Below are positions 6,448 through 14,370 of a stretch of 16,719 nt of DNA, in pieces. Numbering within the stretch: the stretch's first letter is position 1; every line of letters begins with the position of its first letter. The DNA comes from Quisquiliibacterium sp036525975 (lineage in GTDB: Bacteria > Pseudomonadota > Gammaproteobacteria > Burkholderiales > Burkholderiaceae_E): assembly GCA_036525975.1 (NCBI GenBank), contig DATCZK010000002.1, forward strand, positions 1 through 16,719. Direction: 5' to 3'. The translations under genes were made by a program, and so were the position numbers. The notes under the pieces were generated by a model. The model did no database searches. It worked only from the letters and a program-made list of their open reading frames with translations, and had not been told where the DNA came from.

Positions 6448-6948
6448 ATGCGCAAGTTCATCGACTGGATCTACCGCGGCCTGCAGGGGCTGCTCACCTT
6501 CCTGATCGCGATCCTCATCCTTCCCGTGACGCTGCAGGTGGTCGCGCGCTTCGTCGAGTCGATACCTCACCCGATCTGGACCGAGGAGATGGCGCGGTTC
6601 TGCCTGATCTGGATCATCATGATCGGCGCGAGCATCGCGGTGCGCGACGGCGCGCACTTCGACGTCGACGTGCTGCCCCACCCCAAGACCGCGTTCGGGC
6701 TGGCGCTCAGCCGCATGGTCGTGCACGGCGCGATCATGCTGGTGGCGCTGATCTTCCTGGCGTTCGGTTGGAGGTTCGCGCAGTTCGGCTACGACCAGAG
6801 CTCGGAGCTCACCGGCATCAACATGGCGACGATCCACATCGCCTGGCCGGTGGCCGGCTTCGCGTGGGTGCTCTTCACGCTCGAGAAGTTCTACGACGAC
6901 TACCAGCTGATGAAGCGGGGCGAGGAGGGCGCGAATGAGCCCCGGTGA
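6448..6948 (+). CDS. TRAP transporter small permease, DctQ family (system A)
   Basis: This 166-residue integral membrane protein has four hydrophobic segments (about residues 12-34, 47-66, 88-110, 125-147) and the family signature TEEMARFCLIWIIMIGASIAVRDGAHF at about 45-71. DctQ is the small subunit that supports DctM in the sodium-coupled tripartite transporter. GAGG lies three bases before ATG. Its last 14 bases overlap the DctM start, so the two are translationally coupled and probably made in equal amounts. Confidence 0.92.
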   Translation: MRKFIDWIYRGLQGLLTFLIAILILPVTLQVVARFVESIPHPIWTEEMARFCLIWIIMIGASIAVRDGAHFDVDVLPHPKTAFGLALSRMVVHGAIMLVALIFLAFGWRFAQFGYDQSSELTGINMATIHIAWPVAGFAWVLFTLEKFYDDYQLMKRGEEGANEPR

Positions 6949-8239
6949 AGTCGCGCTGATCCTGTTCAGCGTGTTCGCGGTGCTGGTCGCGCTGCGCGTG
7001 CCGGTGGCGTTCGCGCTCGGCATCGCGTGCATACCGGTGTTCTTCATCGACGACCGCCTCACGCCGTTCCTGCTCCTCAACGAGATGCTGAAGTCGTACA
7101 ACTCGTTCCTCTTGCTGGCGATTCCGTTCTTCATGCTCGCGGCCGGCCTGATGAACGCCGCGGGCATCACCGACAAGCTGATCACGCTCGCGCGCGCGCT
7201 GGTGGGCTGGCTGCCCGGCGGCCTGGGGCACGTGAGCGTCGTGGTGAGCATGCTGTTCGCCGGCATCTCCGGCTCGAGCACCGCCGAGGCCGCCGGCGTG
7301 GGCGGCGTGCTGATCCCGGCGATGAAAAAGCAGGGCTACGACACCGAGTTCGCGGTCGCGCTGATCGCCTGCGCCGCGGTGATGGGCGTGATCATCCCGC
7401 CCAGCATCCTGATGGTGGTCTGGGGCGGGGTGATCTCGGTCTCGATCGGCGGCCTGTTCCTCGCGGGCGTCATTCCGGGGTTCCTGATGGCGCTGTCGTT
7501 CATGGTGGTGGTCTACGGCTACGCCACGCGCCGCAAGTATCCGGTGTTCCCGAAACCCACCTTCAGGGAGCTGACGTCGGCGATCGGCCACGCGATCCTG
7601 CCGATCCTCACGCCCGGAATCATCATCGGCGGCATCGTCGGCGGGCTGTTCACGCCCACCGAGGCCTCGGTCGTGGCGGTGCTCTACGCGATGTTCCTGG
7701 GCGTGCTGGTCTACCGCAAGCTGGGGTTTTCCGAGATGCGCGTGGCGATGCACGACTCGGCGCGCCTCGCGGCGATCTCTCTCTTTTGCATCGGCACCGC
7801 GTCGGCCTTCGGGTGGCTGCTGGCCTATTTCCACATCCCGAAGCTGTTCCTCACCATGGTGTCGGGCTGGGGCGGCGACATCACCACGGTGGGCATCATC
7901 ACCGCCGTGAGCTTCCTGATCGTGGGCTGCTTCATCGACGCGATCCCGGCGATCATCATCGTGGGCACGATCCTCGAGCCGCTGGCCACGAGCGTGGGCA
8001 TGCACCCGATCCACTTCGCGATCATCGGCGTGATCTCGATCGCCTACGGGCTCGTCACGCCGCCCTACGGGCTTTGCCTGATGATCGCGTGCACGGTGGG
8101 CGGCATCAAGATCCGCGCCGCGGTGCGCGACACGCTGGTCCTGTTCGTGCCGATGCTGCTCGTGCTCGGGTTCGTGATCCTGTTCCCCGACGCGATCCTG
8201 TGGCTTCCGCGCCTGCTGATGCCCACCCTGGTGCAGTAA
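6935..8239 (+). CDS. TRAP transporter large permease, DctM family (system A)
   Basis: This 434-residue multi-pass protein is the transport subunit of a TRAP system, using a sodium gradient. Family motifs are the N-terminal GEVALILFSVFAVLVALRVP, the re-entrant hairpin ISGSSTAEAAGVG (about 111-123), IIPPSI (about 153-158), and FTPTEASVVAVLYA and VTPPYGL in the second half. Length is normal. GAGGAGG six bases before ATG lies within the end of dctQ. The gene ends system A; the next gene starts 136 bp downstream. Confidence 0.95.
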   Translation: MSPGEVALILFSVFAVLVALRVPVAFALGIACIPVFFIDDRLTPFLLLNEMLKSYNSFLLLAIPFFMLAAGLMNAAGITDKLITLARALVGWLPGGLGHVSVVVSMLFAGISGSSTAEAAGVGGVLIPAMKKQGYDTEFAVALIACAAVMGVIIPPSILMVVWGGVISVSIGGLFLAGVIPGFLMALSFMVVVYGYATRRKYPVFPKPTFRELTSAIGHAILPILTPGIIIGGIVGGLFTPTEASVVAVLYAMFLGVLVYRKLGFSEMRVAMHDSARLAAISLFCIGTASAFGWLLAYFHIPKLFLTMVSGWGGDITTVGIITAVSFLIVGCFIDAIPAIIIVGTILEPLATSVGMHPIHFAIIGVISIAYGLVTPPYGLCLMIACTVGGIKIRAAVRDTLVLFVPMLLVLGFVILFPDAILWLPRLLMPTLVQ

Positions 8240-8288
8240 GCGCCGGGGCTGCCGCCGCGGTCGGGCCGATTATCGAGTAATGTGACGG

Positions 8289-8342
8289 GCGCGTTCGGAA
8301 ACGGCTCCGGTGGCGATGCTCCGGGGCCGGCCCGAACGGCGC
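8289..8342 (+). promoter_or_regulatory. Structured spacer before the TAXI gene
   Basis: GCGCGTTCGG (8289-8298) can pair with CCGAACGGCGC (8332-8342) with one bulged base, enclosing a GC-rich region with two copies of GCTCCGG. This 136-bp spacer separates system A from the TAXI binding protein. The structure could be a leader, a weak terminator without T-run, or chance in GC-rich DNA. I see no convincing promoter here. Confidence 0.25.
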
Positions 8343-8375
8343 TGCACCATGCCAAACAACCAACCGGAGGGGGAG

Positions 8376-9389
8376 ATGACAAGACTCGCTGCGCGCCTCA
8401 AGGCGATCGTTCTCGGCGCTGCAATGCTGGCGGGCTTCGGCGGCGCTGCCGGGGCCCAGGAGATGAAGTTCTTCACGATCGGCACCGGCGGCACCGGCGC
8501 CACCTACTATCCGGTCGGAGGCGTGATCGCGAACGCGATCTCCAATCCGCCGGGGTCGCGCAAGTGCAACGAGGGCGGCAGCTGTGGCGTCGACGGGCTG
8601 ATCGCGTCGGCCGTGTCCTCGCGCGGCTCGGTGGACAACGTCAACGCGATCATCTCGGGCCTGCGCAGTTCCGGCTTCGCGCAGTCCGACGTGGCGTTCT
8701 GGGCGTACACGGGCACGGGCACGATGGCCGGCAAGCCGCCGGCGAAGGACCTGCGCACGATCGCGGCGCTGTTCGCCGAGCACGTGCACCTGATCGCGCG
8801 GGCCGACAGCGGCATCAACTCGGTGGCCGACCTCAAGGGCAAGCGCGTTTCGCTCGACGAGCCGGGCTCGGGCACCTACGTCGACGCGAAGCTCATTCTC
8901 GAAGCCAACGGGCTGAGCACCAGCGACGTGACGGCCGAGGCGCTCAAGCCCACGGCGGCCTCGGAGGCGCTGCGCAACAAGAAGATCGACGCCTACTTCA
9001 TCGTCGCCGGTTATCCGACCGGCGCGGTGGTGGAACTGGCCTCGGCCGAGAGGATCAAGCTGGTCCCGATCGACGGCCCGGGCGCTGCCAAGCTGGTGAG
9101 CGCGCACAAGTTCTTCTCCGCGAGCGCGATTCCCGAGGGCACCTACGAAAAGGTTCCCGCCGCAACGACCATCGCGGTCGGCGCCCAGTGGTTCACCAGC
9201 GCCAAGCAGGACGAGCAGCTGATCTACAACATCACCAAGGCGCTGTGGAACGAGAACACGCGCAAGCTGCTCGACGTGGGGCACGCCAAGGGCAAGTCCA
9301 TCACGCTCAAGACCGCGCTCGACGGTGTGGGCGTTCCGCTGCACCCGGGCGCCGAGCGCTTCTACAAGGAAGCCGGAATAATCAAGTAA
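8376..9389 (+). CDS. TAXI-family TRAP solute-binding protein (system B)
   Basis: This 337-residue periplasmic binding protein belongs to the TAXI group, which is unrelated in detail to DctP and works with fused QM permeases. ATG at 8376 is chosen because GGAGG lies five bases upstream and gives a proper Sec signal (MTRLAARLKAIVLGAAMLAG...AGA-Q). Upstream in-frame starts would add a non-signal N terminus. Family landmarks are FFTIGTGGTGATYYPVGG (about 32-49), SSRGSVDNVNAI (about 81-92), and VADLKGKRVSLDEPGSGT near 150. Two cysteines at 65 and 70 (RKCNEGGSCG) could form a disulfide in the periplasm. An intrinsic terminator separates it from its permease. The ligand is unknown; characterised TAXI proteins bind glutamate or related acids. 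Confidence 0.92.
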   Translation: MTRLAARLKAIVLGAAMLAGFGGAAGAQEMKFFTIGTGGTGATYYPVGGVIANAISNPPGSRKCNEGGSCGVDGLIASAVSSRGSVDNVNAIISGLRSSGFAQSDVAFWAYTGTGTMAGKPPAKDLRTIAALFAEHVHLIARADSGINSVADLKGKRVSLDEPGSGTYVDAKLILEANGLSTSDVTAEALKPTAASEALRNKKIDAYFIVAGYPTGAVVELASAERIKLVPIDGPGAAKLVSAHKFFSASAIPEGTYEKVPAATTIAVGAQWFTSAKQDEQLIYNITKALWNENTRKLLDVGHAKGKSITLKTALDGVGVPLHPGAERFYKEAGIIK

Positions 9390-9427
9390 GGCCGGGCGCC
9401 CCAGCGGGGCCAGGCGTTTGATGAACG

Positions 9428-9462
9428 GGTCTGGGGGCGACGCCGCGCCCAGGCCTTTTTTT
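9428..9462 (+). terminator. Intrinsic terminator between TAXI binding protein and its permease
   Basis: GGTCTGGGGGCG (9428-9439) pairs with CGCGCCCAGGCC (9444-9455) around a 4-base loop, giving a 12-bp stem with one G-G mismatch and one wobble. It is followed at once by seven T residues (9456-9462). The T-run is striking in this GC-rich DNA. It ends 14 bp before the permease ATG, so it should act as a partial terminator that lowers permease relative to binding protein. Confidence 0.8.
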
Positions 9463-9476
9463 CCGGGAAGCTTCGG

Positions 9477-11525
9477 ATGACGTCCAGCGCGGGCAGGGAA
9501 CTCACGCCGGAGACGCTGGCCGAGATCGAGCGCAGGTACGATCCCGAGCTCGCGTTTCGCCCGACCGGCCGCGTGCTCGCCGCGGTGATCAGCGCGGCGC
9601 TGGTGGGCATGTCGGCCTACCAGTTCTACGCGTCGGGCTTCGGGCTGGTGCGCGAGCTCCTGCACAGGGGCATCTACCTGGCGTTCATGCTGGGGCTGGT
9701 GTTCCTGCTGTTTTCCTGGCGGCGCAAGGGCAACGAGAAGCTCGCCGAACCGGCCTGGCACCGGATCAGCGGCGTGTCGATCCTCGACATCGTGCTGGCC
9801 GTGCTCGGCGTGGGGGCCGCCCTCTACCTGCCATTGCTCTCGCCCGAGGAAGTCGCGCAGCGCGTGGGCAACCCCTCGCCTTCGGACGTGTTCATGGGCA
9901 CGGCCCTGCTCGTGCTCTCGCTGGAGGCCACGCGGCGCTCGGTGGGGCCCACGCTGCCCGTGATCGCGCTGGTGTTCATGGCGTTCGCCCTTTTCGGGCC
10001 CTGGGCGCCGGGCGCGCTCAAGCACGGCGGCACGACGTGGGTCGGGCTGATCAACCACCTGTACATGACCAACCAGGGCATCTACGGCGTGGCGATCGGG
10101 GTCATGGCGCAGTACGTGTTCCTGTTCGTGCTGTTCGGCGTGCTCGCAACGCGCATCGGGCTGGGGCAGCTGTTCATCGACCTGGCGATGGTGGTGGCAG
10201 GCCGCTACTCGGGCGGTCCGGCGAAGGTGGCGATCTTCTCCTCGGCGCTGATGGGCACGATCTCGGGCTCGTCGATCGCCAACACCGTGACCACCGGCGC
10301 GCTCACGATTCCGGCGATGAAGCGCGTGGGCTACCCCGCGCATTTCGCCGGCGCGGTGGAAGCCACCGCTTCCACCGGCGGGCAGATCACGCCGCCGATT
10401 CTCGGCGCGGCCGCGTTCATCATGGTCGAGTACCTGGAGATACCGCTTCGCGACATCCTCGCCGCCGCGCTCTTTCCGGCGCTGCTCCACTACTTCGGCA
10501 TCTTCGTCATGGTGCACCTCGAGGCCAGGAAGCTGGGCCTTCGCGGCCTGCGCGCCGACGAGCTCCCCAGGACCGTCGTGGTCCTGCGCCAGCACTGGCT
10601 GTCGATCATCCCGCTGGTGATCCTCGTCTACCTGATCCTGGCCGGAAAGACGCCCGACTTCGCTGCGGTCTATGGAATCATCGCCTGCGTCGTGGTGGGC
10701 TTTCTCAACCCCGTGAACCGCCTCACGCTCGCCGATCTCTGGGACGGGCTCGCGGCGGGGGCCAAGAACACGCTCGCGGTGGGCGCGGCGGCGGCGGCGG
10801 TGGGCGTGGTCGTGGGCGTCGTCACGCTCACCGGCGTGGGATTCCGGCTCGGCTACGTCGTGGTGCAGACCGCGACCGAGTTCGGCAGCCTGATCGGCAG
10901 CCTGTGGCCGATGAGCTACTTCGCGGTCGCCCAGTGGGCGTTGTTCTTCTCCCTGATCCTGATCGCGGTGGCCTGCATCATCATGGGCGCGGGGCTGCCG
11001 ACCACGGCCACCTACATCATCCTGGTCGCGGTCGCCGCGCCGGCACTGGCGCAGCAGGGGGTGCAGCCGCTGGTGTCGCACTTCTTCGTGTTCTATTACG
11101 GGGTGCTCGCCGACATCACGCCGCCGGTGGCGCTGGCTGCGTACGCCGCGGCCGGCATCGCCGGGTCGAACCCGTTCCAGACCGGCAACACCGCCTTCCG
11201 GCTGGGCATCGCGAAGGCGCTCGTGCCCTTCGTGTTCGTCTACTCGCCCGCTCTGCTGCTGGTGGCCAAGGGCTTCACGCTGCAGGAGTTCCTCGTGACG
11301 CTCTCCGGCGCGATGCTGGGCATCGGCCTTCTCGGCGCGGCCTTCTCGGGGTTCATGCTGGTGCGCATGACCCGCCTCGAGCGATGGTGGGTCGGGATCG
11401 TGTCGCTGCTGTTCGTTGCGCCGGGGCTCAAGACGATGGCGATCGGCTTCGCGCTGCTCGTGCCGGTGGCCCTGTCGCAGGTCGCGCGTCGAAGGGCCGT
11501 CGTCGCGCAAGGAGAGCGGGGATGA
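9477..11525 (+). CDS. TAXI-type TRAP transporter fused permease (DctQ-DctM fusion, system B)
   Basis: This 682-residue polytopic protein combines a DctQ-like N-terminal part (about residues 1-190) and a DctM-like transport part (about 200-650), as is normal for TAXI systems. Hallmarks are GTISGSSIANTVTTGALTIP (about 260-279) and EATASTGGQITPPILG (about 295-310) in the first re-entrant hairpin, and IIMGAGLPTTATYI plus YYGVLADITPPVALA in the second half. GGGAAG six bases before ATG is the likely ribosome-binding site, directly after the terminator's T-run. The stop codon overlaps the start of a 20-codon frame (ATGA). It is the partner of the upstream TAXI binding protein. Confidence 0.95.
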   Translation: MTSSAGRELTPETLAEIERRYDPELAFRPTGRVLAAVISAALVGMSAYQFYASGFGLVRELLHRGIYLAFMLGLVFLLFSWRRKGNEKLAEPAWHRISGVSILDIVLAVLGVGAALYLPLLSPEEVAQRVGNPSPSDVFMGTALLVLSLEATRRSVGPTLPVIALVFMAFALFGPWAPGALKHGGTTWVGLINHLYMTNQGIYGVAIGVMAQYVFLFVLFGVLATRIGLGQLFIDLAMVVAGRYSGGPAKVAIFSSALMGTISGSSIANTVTTGALTIPAMKRVGYPAHFAGAVEATASTGGQITPPILGAAAFIMVEYLEIPLRDILAAALFPALLHYFGIFVMVHLEARKLGLRGLRADELPRTVVVLRQHWLSIIPLVILVYLILAGKTPDFAAVYGIIACVVVGFLNPVNRLTLADLWDGLAAGAKNTLAVGAAAAAVGVVVGVVTLTGVGFRLGYVVVQTATEFGSLIGSLWPMSYFAVAQWALFFSLILIAVACIIMGAGLPTTATYIILVAVAAPALAQQGVQPLVSHFFVFYYGVLADITPPVALAAYAAAGIAGSNPFQTGNTAFRLGIAKALVPFVFVYSPALLLVAKGFTLQEFLVTLSGAMLGIGLLGAAFSGFMLVRMTRLERWWVGIVSLLFVAPGLKTMAIGFALLVPVALSQVARRRAVVAQGERG

Positions 11526-11584
11526 AGGTCGCGGCAGACTCCGCGGCGCCCGCGGCCGGGCACGGCCTCGCAACGCAGCGATGA
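11522..11584 (+). CDS. 20-codon bridging reading frame, possible coupling peptide
   Basis: ATG at 11522 overlaps the QM-permease stop as ATGA, has GGAGAG five bases upstream, and reads MKVAADSAAPAAGHGLATQR before TGA at 11582-11584. That stop overlaps the ATG of the next DctQ gene, again as ATGA. The DctQ start itself has no obvious Shine-Dalgarno sequence. A ribosome finishing the permease could therefore pass through this short frame and re-initiate at dctQ. The peptide has no recognisable domain and probably matters, if at all, through its translation. It may also be a chance open frame. Confidence 0.45.
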   Translation: MKVAADSAAPAAGHGLATQR

Positions 11585-12075
11585 ACTCGCGCGAGCGCCA
11601 GGGCGCGCGCTGGATCGACGCGATCTGCCGCGGGCTCGAGCTCGCGATCGCCGTCGCGCTGGCGCTGATGGTCGTGATGGTCTTCGGCAACGTCGTGCTG
11701 CGTTACGGCTTCAATTCCGGCATCCCGGTCAGCGAGGAGCTGTCGCGCTGGCTGTTCGTCTGGATGATCTTCATCGGTGCGCTGCTCGCGCTGCGCGACA
11801 ACCGGCATCTGGGAACGGACGTGCTCGTTTGCAGGCTCCCGCCGTGGGGCCGGCGGGCGTGCCGCGCCCTGAGCGAAGCGCTGATGCTGGGCTGCACGCT
11901 GCTGTTGCTCGAGGGAAGCCTGGCCCAGGCGCGCATCAACCTCGACGTCGAGGCGCCGGTCACCGGGATTCCGGTCGTCGTCGTCTACGCTGCCGGCGTC
12001 GCCTTTTCGGTGCCGGCCGCGTTGCTGCTGCTCGTGAAGCTCTGGCGCACCGTGAGCGGCCAGGACCCGCAATGA
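11581..12075 (+). CDS. TRAP transporter small permease, DctQ family (system C)
   Basis: This 164-residue membrane protein has four hydrophobic segments and the DctQ signature SEELSRWLFVWMIFIGALLA (about 51-70) followed by LRDNRHLGTDV. The frame is open further upstream, but ATG at 11581 gives the normal family N terminus (MNSRERQGARWIDAICRGLE). It has no clear Shine-Dalgarno sequence and depends on coupling from the short frame that ends on it. Its stop overlaps the DctM start as ATGA at 12072-12075. Confidence 0.9.
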   Translation: MNSRERQGARWIDAICRGLELAIAVALALMVVMVFGNVVLRYGFNSGIPVSEELSRWLFVWMIFIGALLALRDNRHLGTDVLVCRLPPWGRRACRALSEALMLGCTLLLLEGSLAQARINLDVEAPVTGIPVVVVYAAGVAFSVPAALLLLVKLWRTVSGQDPQ

Positions 12076-13349
12076 CCATCGCGGTGTTCCTCGGGGCGCT
12101 GCTCGGCGCGATGGCGCTGGGCATGCCGATCGCCTACGCGCTGCTGGTGAGCGGCGCGGCGCTGATGTGGCACCTCGACCAGTTCGACGCGCAGATCCTG
12201 GCGCAGAACATCATCAACGGCGCCGACAGCTTCCCGCTGCTCGCGGTGCCCTTCTTCATGCTCGCCGGCGAGATCATGAACGCGGGCGGATTGTCCAGGC
12301 GCATCGTCGACCTGGCGATGACGCTGGTCGGGCACCTGCGCGGGGGCCTGGGCTTCGTGGCGATCCTCGCCGGCGTGCTGATGGCCGCGATGTCGGGGTC
12401 GGCGGTGGCCGACACGGCGGCGCTGGCCACGCTGCTGCTGCCGATGATGGTCGCCGCCGGCCACGAGAGAGCGCGCGCGGGGGGGTTGATCGCGTCGGCC
12501 GGAATCATCGCGCCGGTGATCCCGCCGTCGATCGGCTTCGTGATCTTCGGCGTCACGGCGAACCTGTCGATCGGCAAGCTGTTCATGGCCGGCATCGTGC
12601 CGGGAATGATGATGGCAATGGCGCTCGCTGCAACCTGGTTCTGGGTCGCGAGGCGCGAGCGCGTCGCGCCCCCGCCCGCGGCCAGCGCGCAACAGCGCTG
12701 GACGGCGTTGCGCCGGTCGACCTGGGCGCTGTTCCTGCCGGTGATCGTGCTCGTGGGACTGAGGATGGGCGTGTTCACGCCCACCGAAGCGGGGGTCGTC
12801 GCCGCCGTCTATGCGCTGTTCGTGGCCACGGTGGTCTATCGCGAGCTGCCGGTATCGGAGCTGCCCGCGCTGTTCGTCGCGGCGGCAAAGACCACCTCGG
12901 TGATCATGTTCCTCGTTGCCGCTGCAATGGTTTCCGCCTGGCTGATCACGATCGCCAACCTGCCAGGGCAGCTGATCGAGCTCATGCAGCCGCTGCTGGG
13001 CAACCCGACGCTGCTGCTCGCTATGATCATGCTGCTCGTGATCGTCGTTGGAACCGCGATGGACATGACGCCTACGATACTGATCCTGACACCGGTCCTG
13101 ATGCCGGTGGTCAAGGCCGCCGGGATCGACCCGATCTACTTCGGCGTGCTGTTCATCATCAACAACGCCATCGGTTTGATCACGCCCCCGGTGGGCACGG
13201 TGCTCAACGTGGTTGCGAGCGTGGGCAGGATGACGCTCGACGACGTCACGCGCGGCGTCCTGCCATTCATGCTCGCGCAACTCGCGGTTCTGTTCCTGCT
13301 GGTCCTTTTCCCGCAACTCGTGCTGGCGCCGCTGCGCTGGCTCTACTGA
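12072..13349 (+). CDS. TRAP transporter large permease, DctM family (system C)
   Basis: This 425-residue transport subunit starts at the ATGA overlap with dctQ; longer in-frame extensions are rejected because the family N terminus begins here (MTIAVFLGALLGAMALGMPI). Motifs are FPLLAVPFFMLAGEIMNAGG (about 54-73), MSGSAVADTAALAT (about 107-120), VIPPSI (about 149-154), VFTPTEAGVVAAVYA, and NNAIGLITPPVGTVL near the C terminus. It belongs with the DctQ before it and the DctP after it. Divergence from the system A DctM suggests independent acquisition rather than recent duplication. Confidence 0.95.
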   Translation: MTIAVFLGALLGAMALGMPIAYALLVSGAALMWHLDQFDAQILAQNIINGADSFPLLAVPFFMLAGEIMNAGGLSRRIVDLAMTLVGHLRGGLGFVAILAGVLMAAMSGSAVADTAALATLLLPMMVAAGHERARAGGLIASAGIIAPVIPPSIGFVIFGVTANLSIGKLFMAGIVPGMMMAMALAATWFWVARRERVAPPPAASAQQRWTALRRSTWALFLPVIVLVGLRMGVFTPTEAGVVAAVYALFVATVVYRELPVSELPALFVAAAKTTSVIMFLVAAAMVSAWLITIANLPGQLIELMQPLLGNPTLLLAMIMLLVIVVGTAMDMTPTILILTPVLMPVVKAAGIDPIYFGVLFIINNAIGLITPPVGTVLNVVASVGRMTLDDVTRGVLPFMLAQLAVLFLLVLFPQLVLAPLRWLY

Positions 13350-13365
13350 TCGAAGGAGACTCGAG

Positions 13366-14370
13366 ATGACGAAACGCAAGCTGTTCAAGTCGGTTTTCGC
13401 GGTGGTCGCCGCCACGGCAGTCGGCGCGGCGTGGGGGCAGGTGTCGGAGCGCACCTTCAAGTTCGGCCTTCAGAACCCCAAGGGCCATCCGCTCGAGCAG
13501 GGGGCGACGAAGTTCGCCGAGATCGTGGCCGCGAAGTCGGGCGGCAAGATCAAGGTGAACGTGTTCCCTGGCGGGGCGCTCGGGGGCGACCAGCAGACGG
13601 TGTCGGCGCTGCAGGGCGGCACCGTGGAGATCACGGCGTTGAACTCGGGGATTCTCGCCAGCCAGGTGAAGGATTTCGAGGTGTTCGACTTCCCGTTCAT
13701 GTTCTCCAACCCGAAGGAAGTTGACGCGGTGGTCGACGGCGCCTTCGGCCAGAAGCTGCACGCGCGGCTCGCCGAGAAGGGCATCGTCGGGCTCGCTTAC
13801 TGGGAGCTGGGTTTTCGCAACATCACGAACAGCCGCCGCCCGATCAACGCGGTGGAGGACATCGCCGGGCTCAAGCTCCGCGTGATCCCGAACGCGATCA
13901 ACGTCGACTGGGTCAAGGCGCTGGGCGCCAACCCCACGCCGATGGCCTTTCCCGAGGTCTACGCGGCGCTCGAGAGCAAGGCCATCGACGGGCAGGAGAA
14001 TCCGCTGAACGTGATTCTCGCGAACAAGTTCGCCGAGGTGCAGAAGTACCTCGCGCTCACGAACCACCAGTACAACCCGCAGTCGCTGATCTTCAGCAAG
14101 AAGGTCTGGGACCAGCTCTCGGCGGACGAGAAGAAGATCGTGCAGGAAGCGGCCGTGGAAGCGTCGCGTTTCCAGCGCCAGGTGAACCGCGAGGCTGCCG
14201 CGGGCCAGCTCGACGCGCTGAAGAAGGCGGGGATGCAGGTGAGCGAATTCTCGCCGGCCGAACTGGCCAAGCTGCGCGAGAAGATGAAGCCGGTGATCGA
14301 CAAGCACGCCGCGGCGATCAGCGCCACCGTGAGCGAACTGCAGGCCGAGCTCGCCAGGGTACGCAAGTGA
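13366..14370 (+). CDS. TRAP transporter solute-binding protein, DctP family (system C)
   Basis: This 334-residue periplasmic binding protein follows DctM by 16 bp with AAGGAG upstream of ATG. A Sec-type signal (MTKRKLFKSVFAVVAATAVG...AWG-Q, cleavage near residue 24) is followed by the DctP fold. GFRNITNSRRPI holds Arg151, AGLKLRVIPN holds the carboxylate-binding Arg172, and FPEVYAALESKAIDGQENPL is the classical helix of the family. Here the binding protein is last in the Q-M-P order, unlike system A. Its stop codon overlaps the GTG start of a quinate/shikimate dehydrogenase-like gene, so the enzyme probably acts on the imported solute. Confidence 0.95.
   Translation: MTKRKLFKSVFAVVAATAVGAAWGQVSERTFKFGLQNPKGHPLEQGATKFAEIVAAKSGGKIKVNVFPGGALGGDQQTVSALQGGTVEITALNSGILASQVKDFEVFDFPFMFSNPKEVDAVVDGAFGQKLHARLAEKGIVGLAYWELGFRNITNSRRPINAVEDIAGLKLRVIPNAINVDWVKALGANPTPMAFPEVYAALESKAIDGQENPLNVILANKFAEVQKYLALTNHQYNPQSLIFSKKVWDQLSADEKKIVQEAAVEASRFQRQVNREAAAGQLDALKKAGMQVSEFSPAELAKLREKMKPVIDKHAAAISATVSELQAELARVRK

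Noticed and set aside
8310..8375. Earlier GTG start for the TAXI binding protein
   Set aside because: It would put about 22 charged residues before the signal peptide; ATG at 8376 has GGAGG at ideal spacing and gives a clean Sec signal.
8106..11690. Open minus-strand frame of nearly 1200 codons across the TAXI system
   Set aside because: The translation is Arg/Ala/His/Asp-rich with no domain, and lies opposite clear TRAP genes. Such long antisense frames are expected when GC-rich codons leave few stops on the other strand.
11985..13460. Open minus-strand frame of about 490 codons opposite DctM of system C
   Set aside because: Composition (His/Asp/Gln/Arg-rich) mirrors the sense membrane protein and shows no motif; it is a shadow frame.
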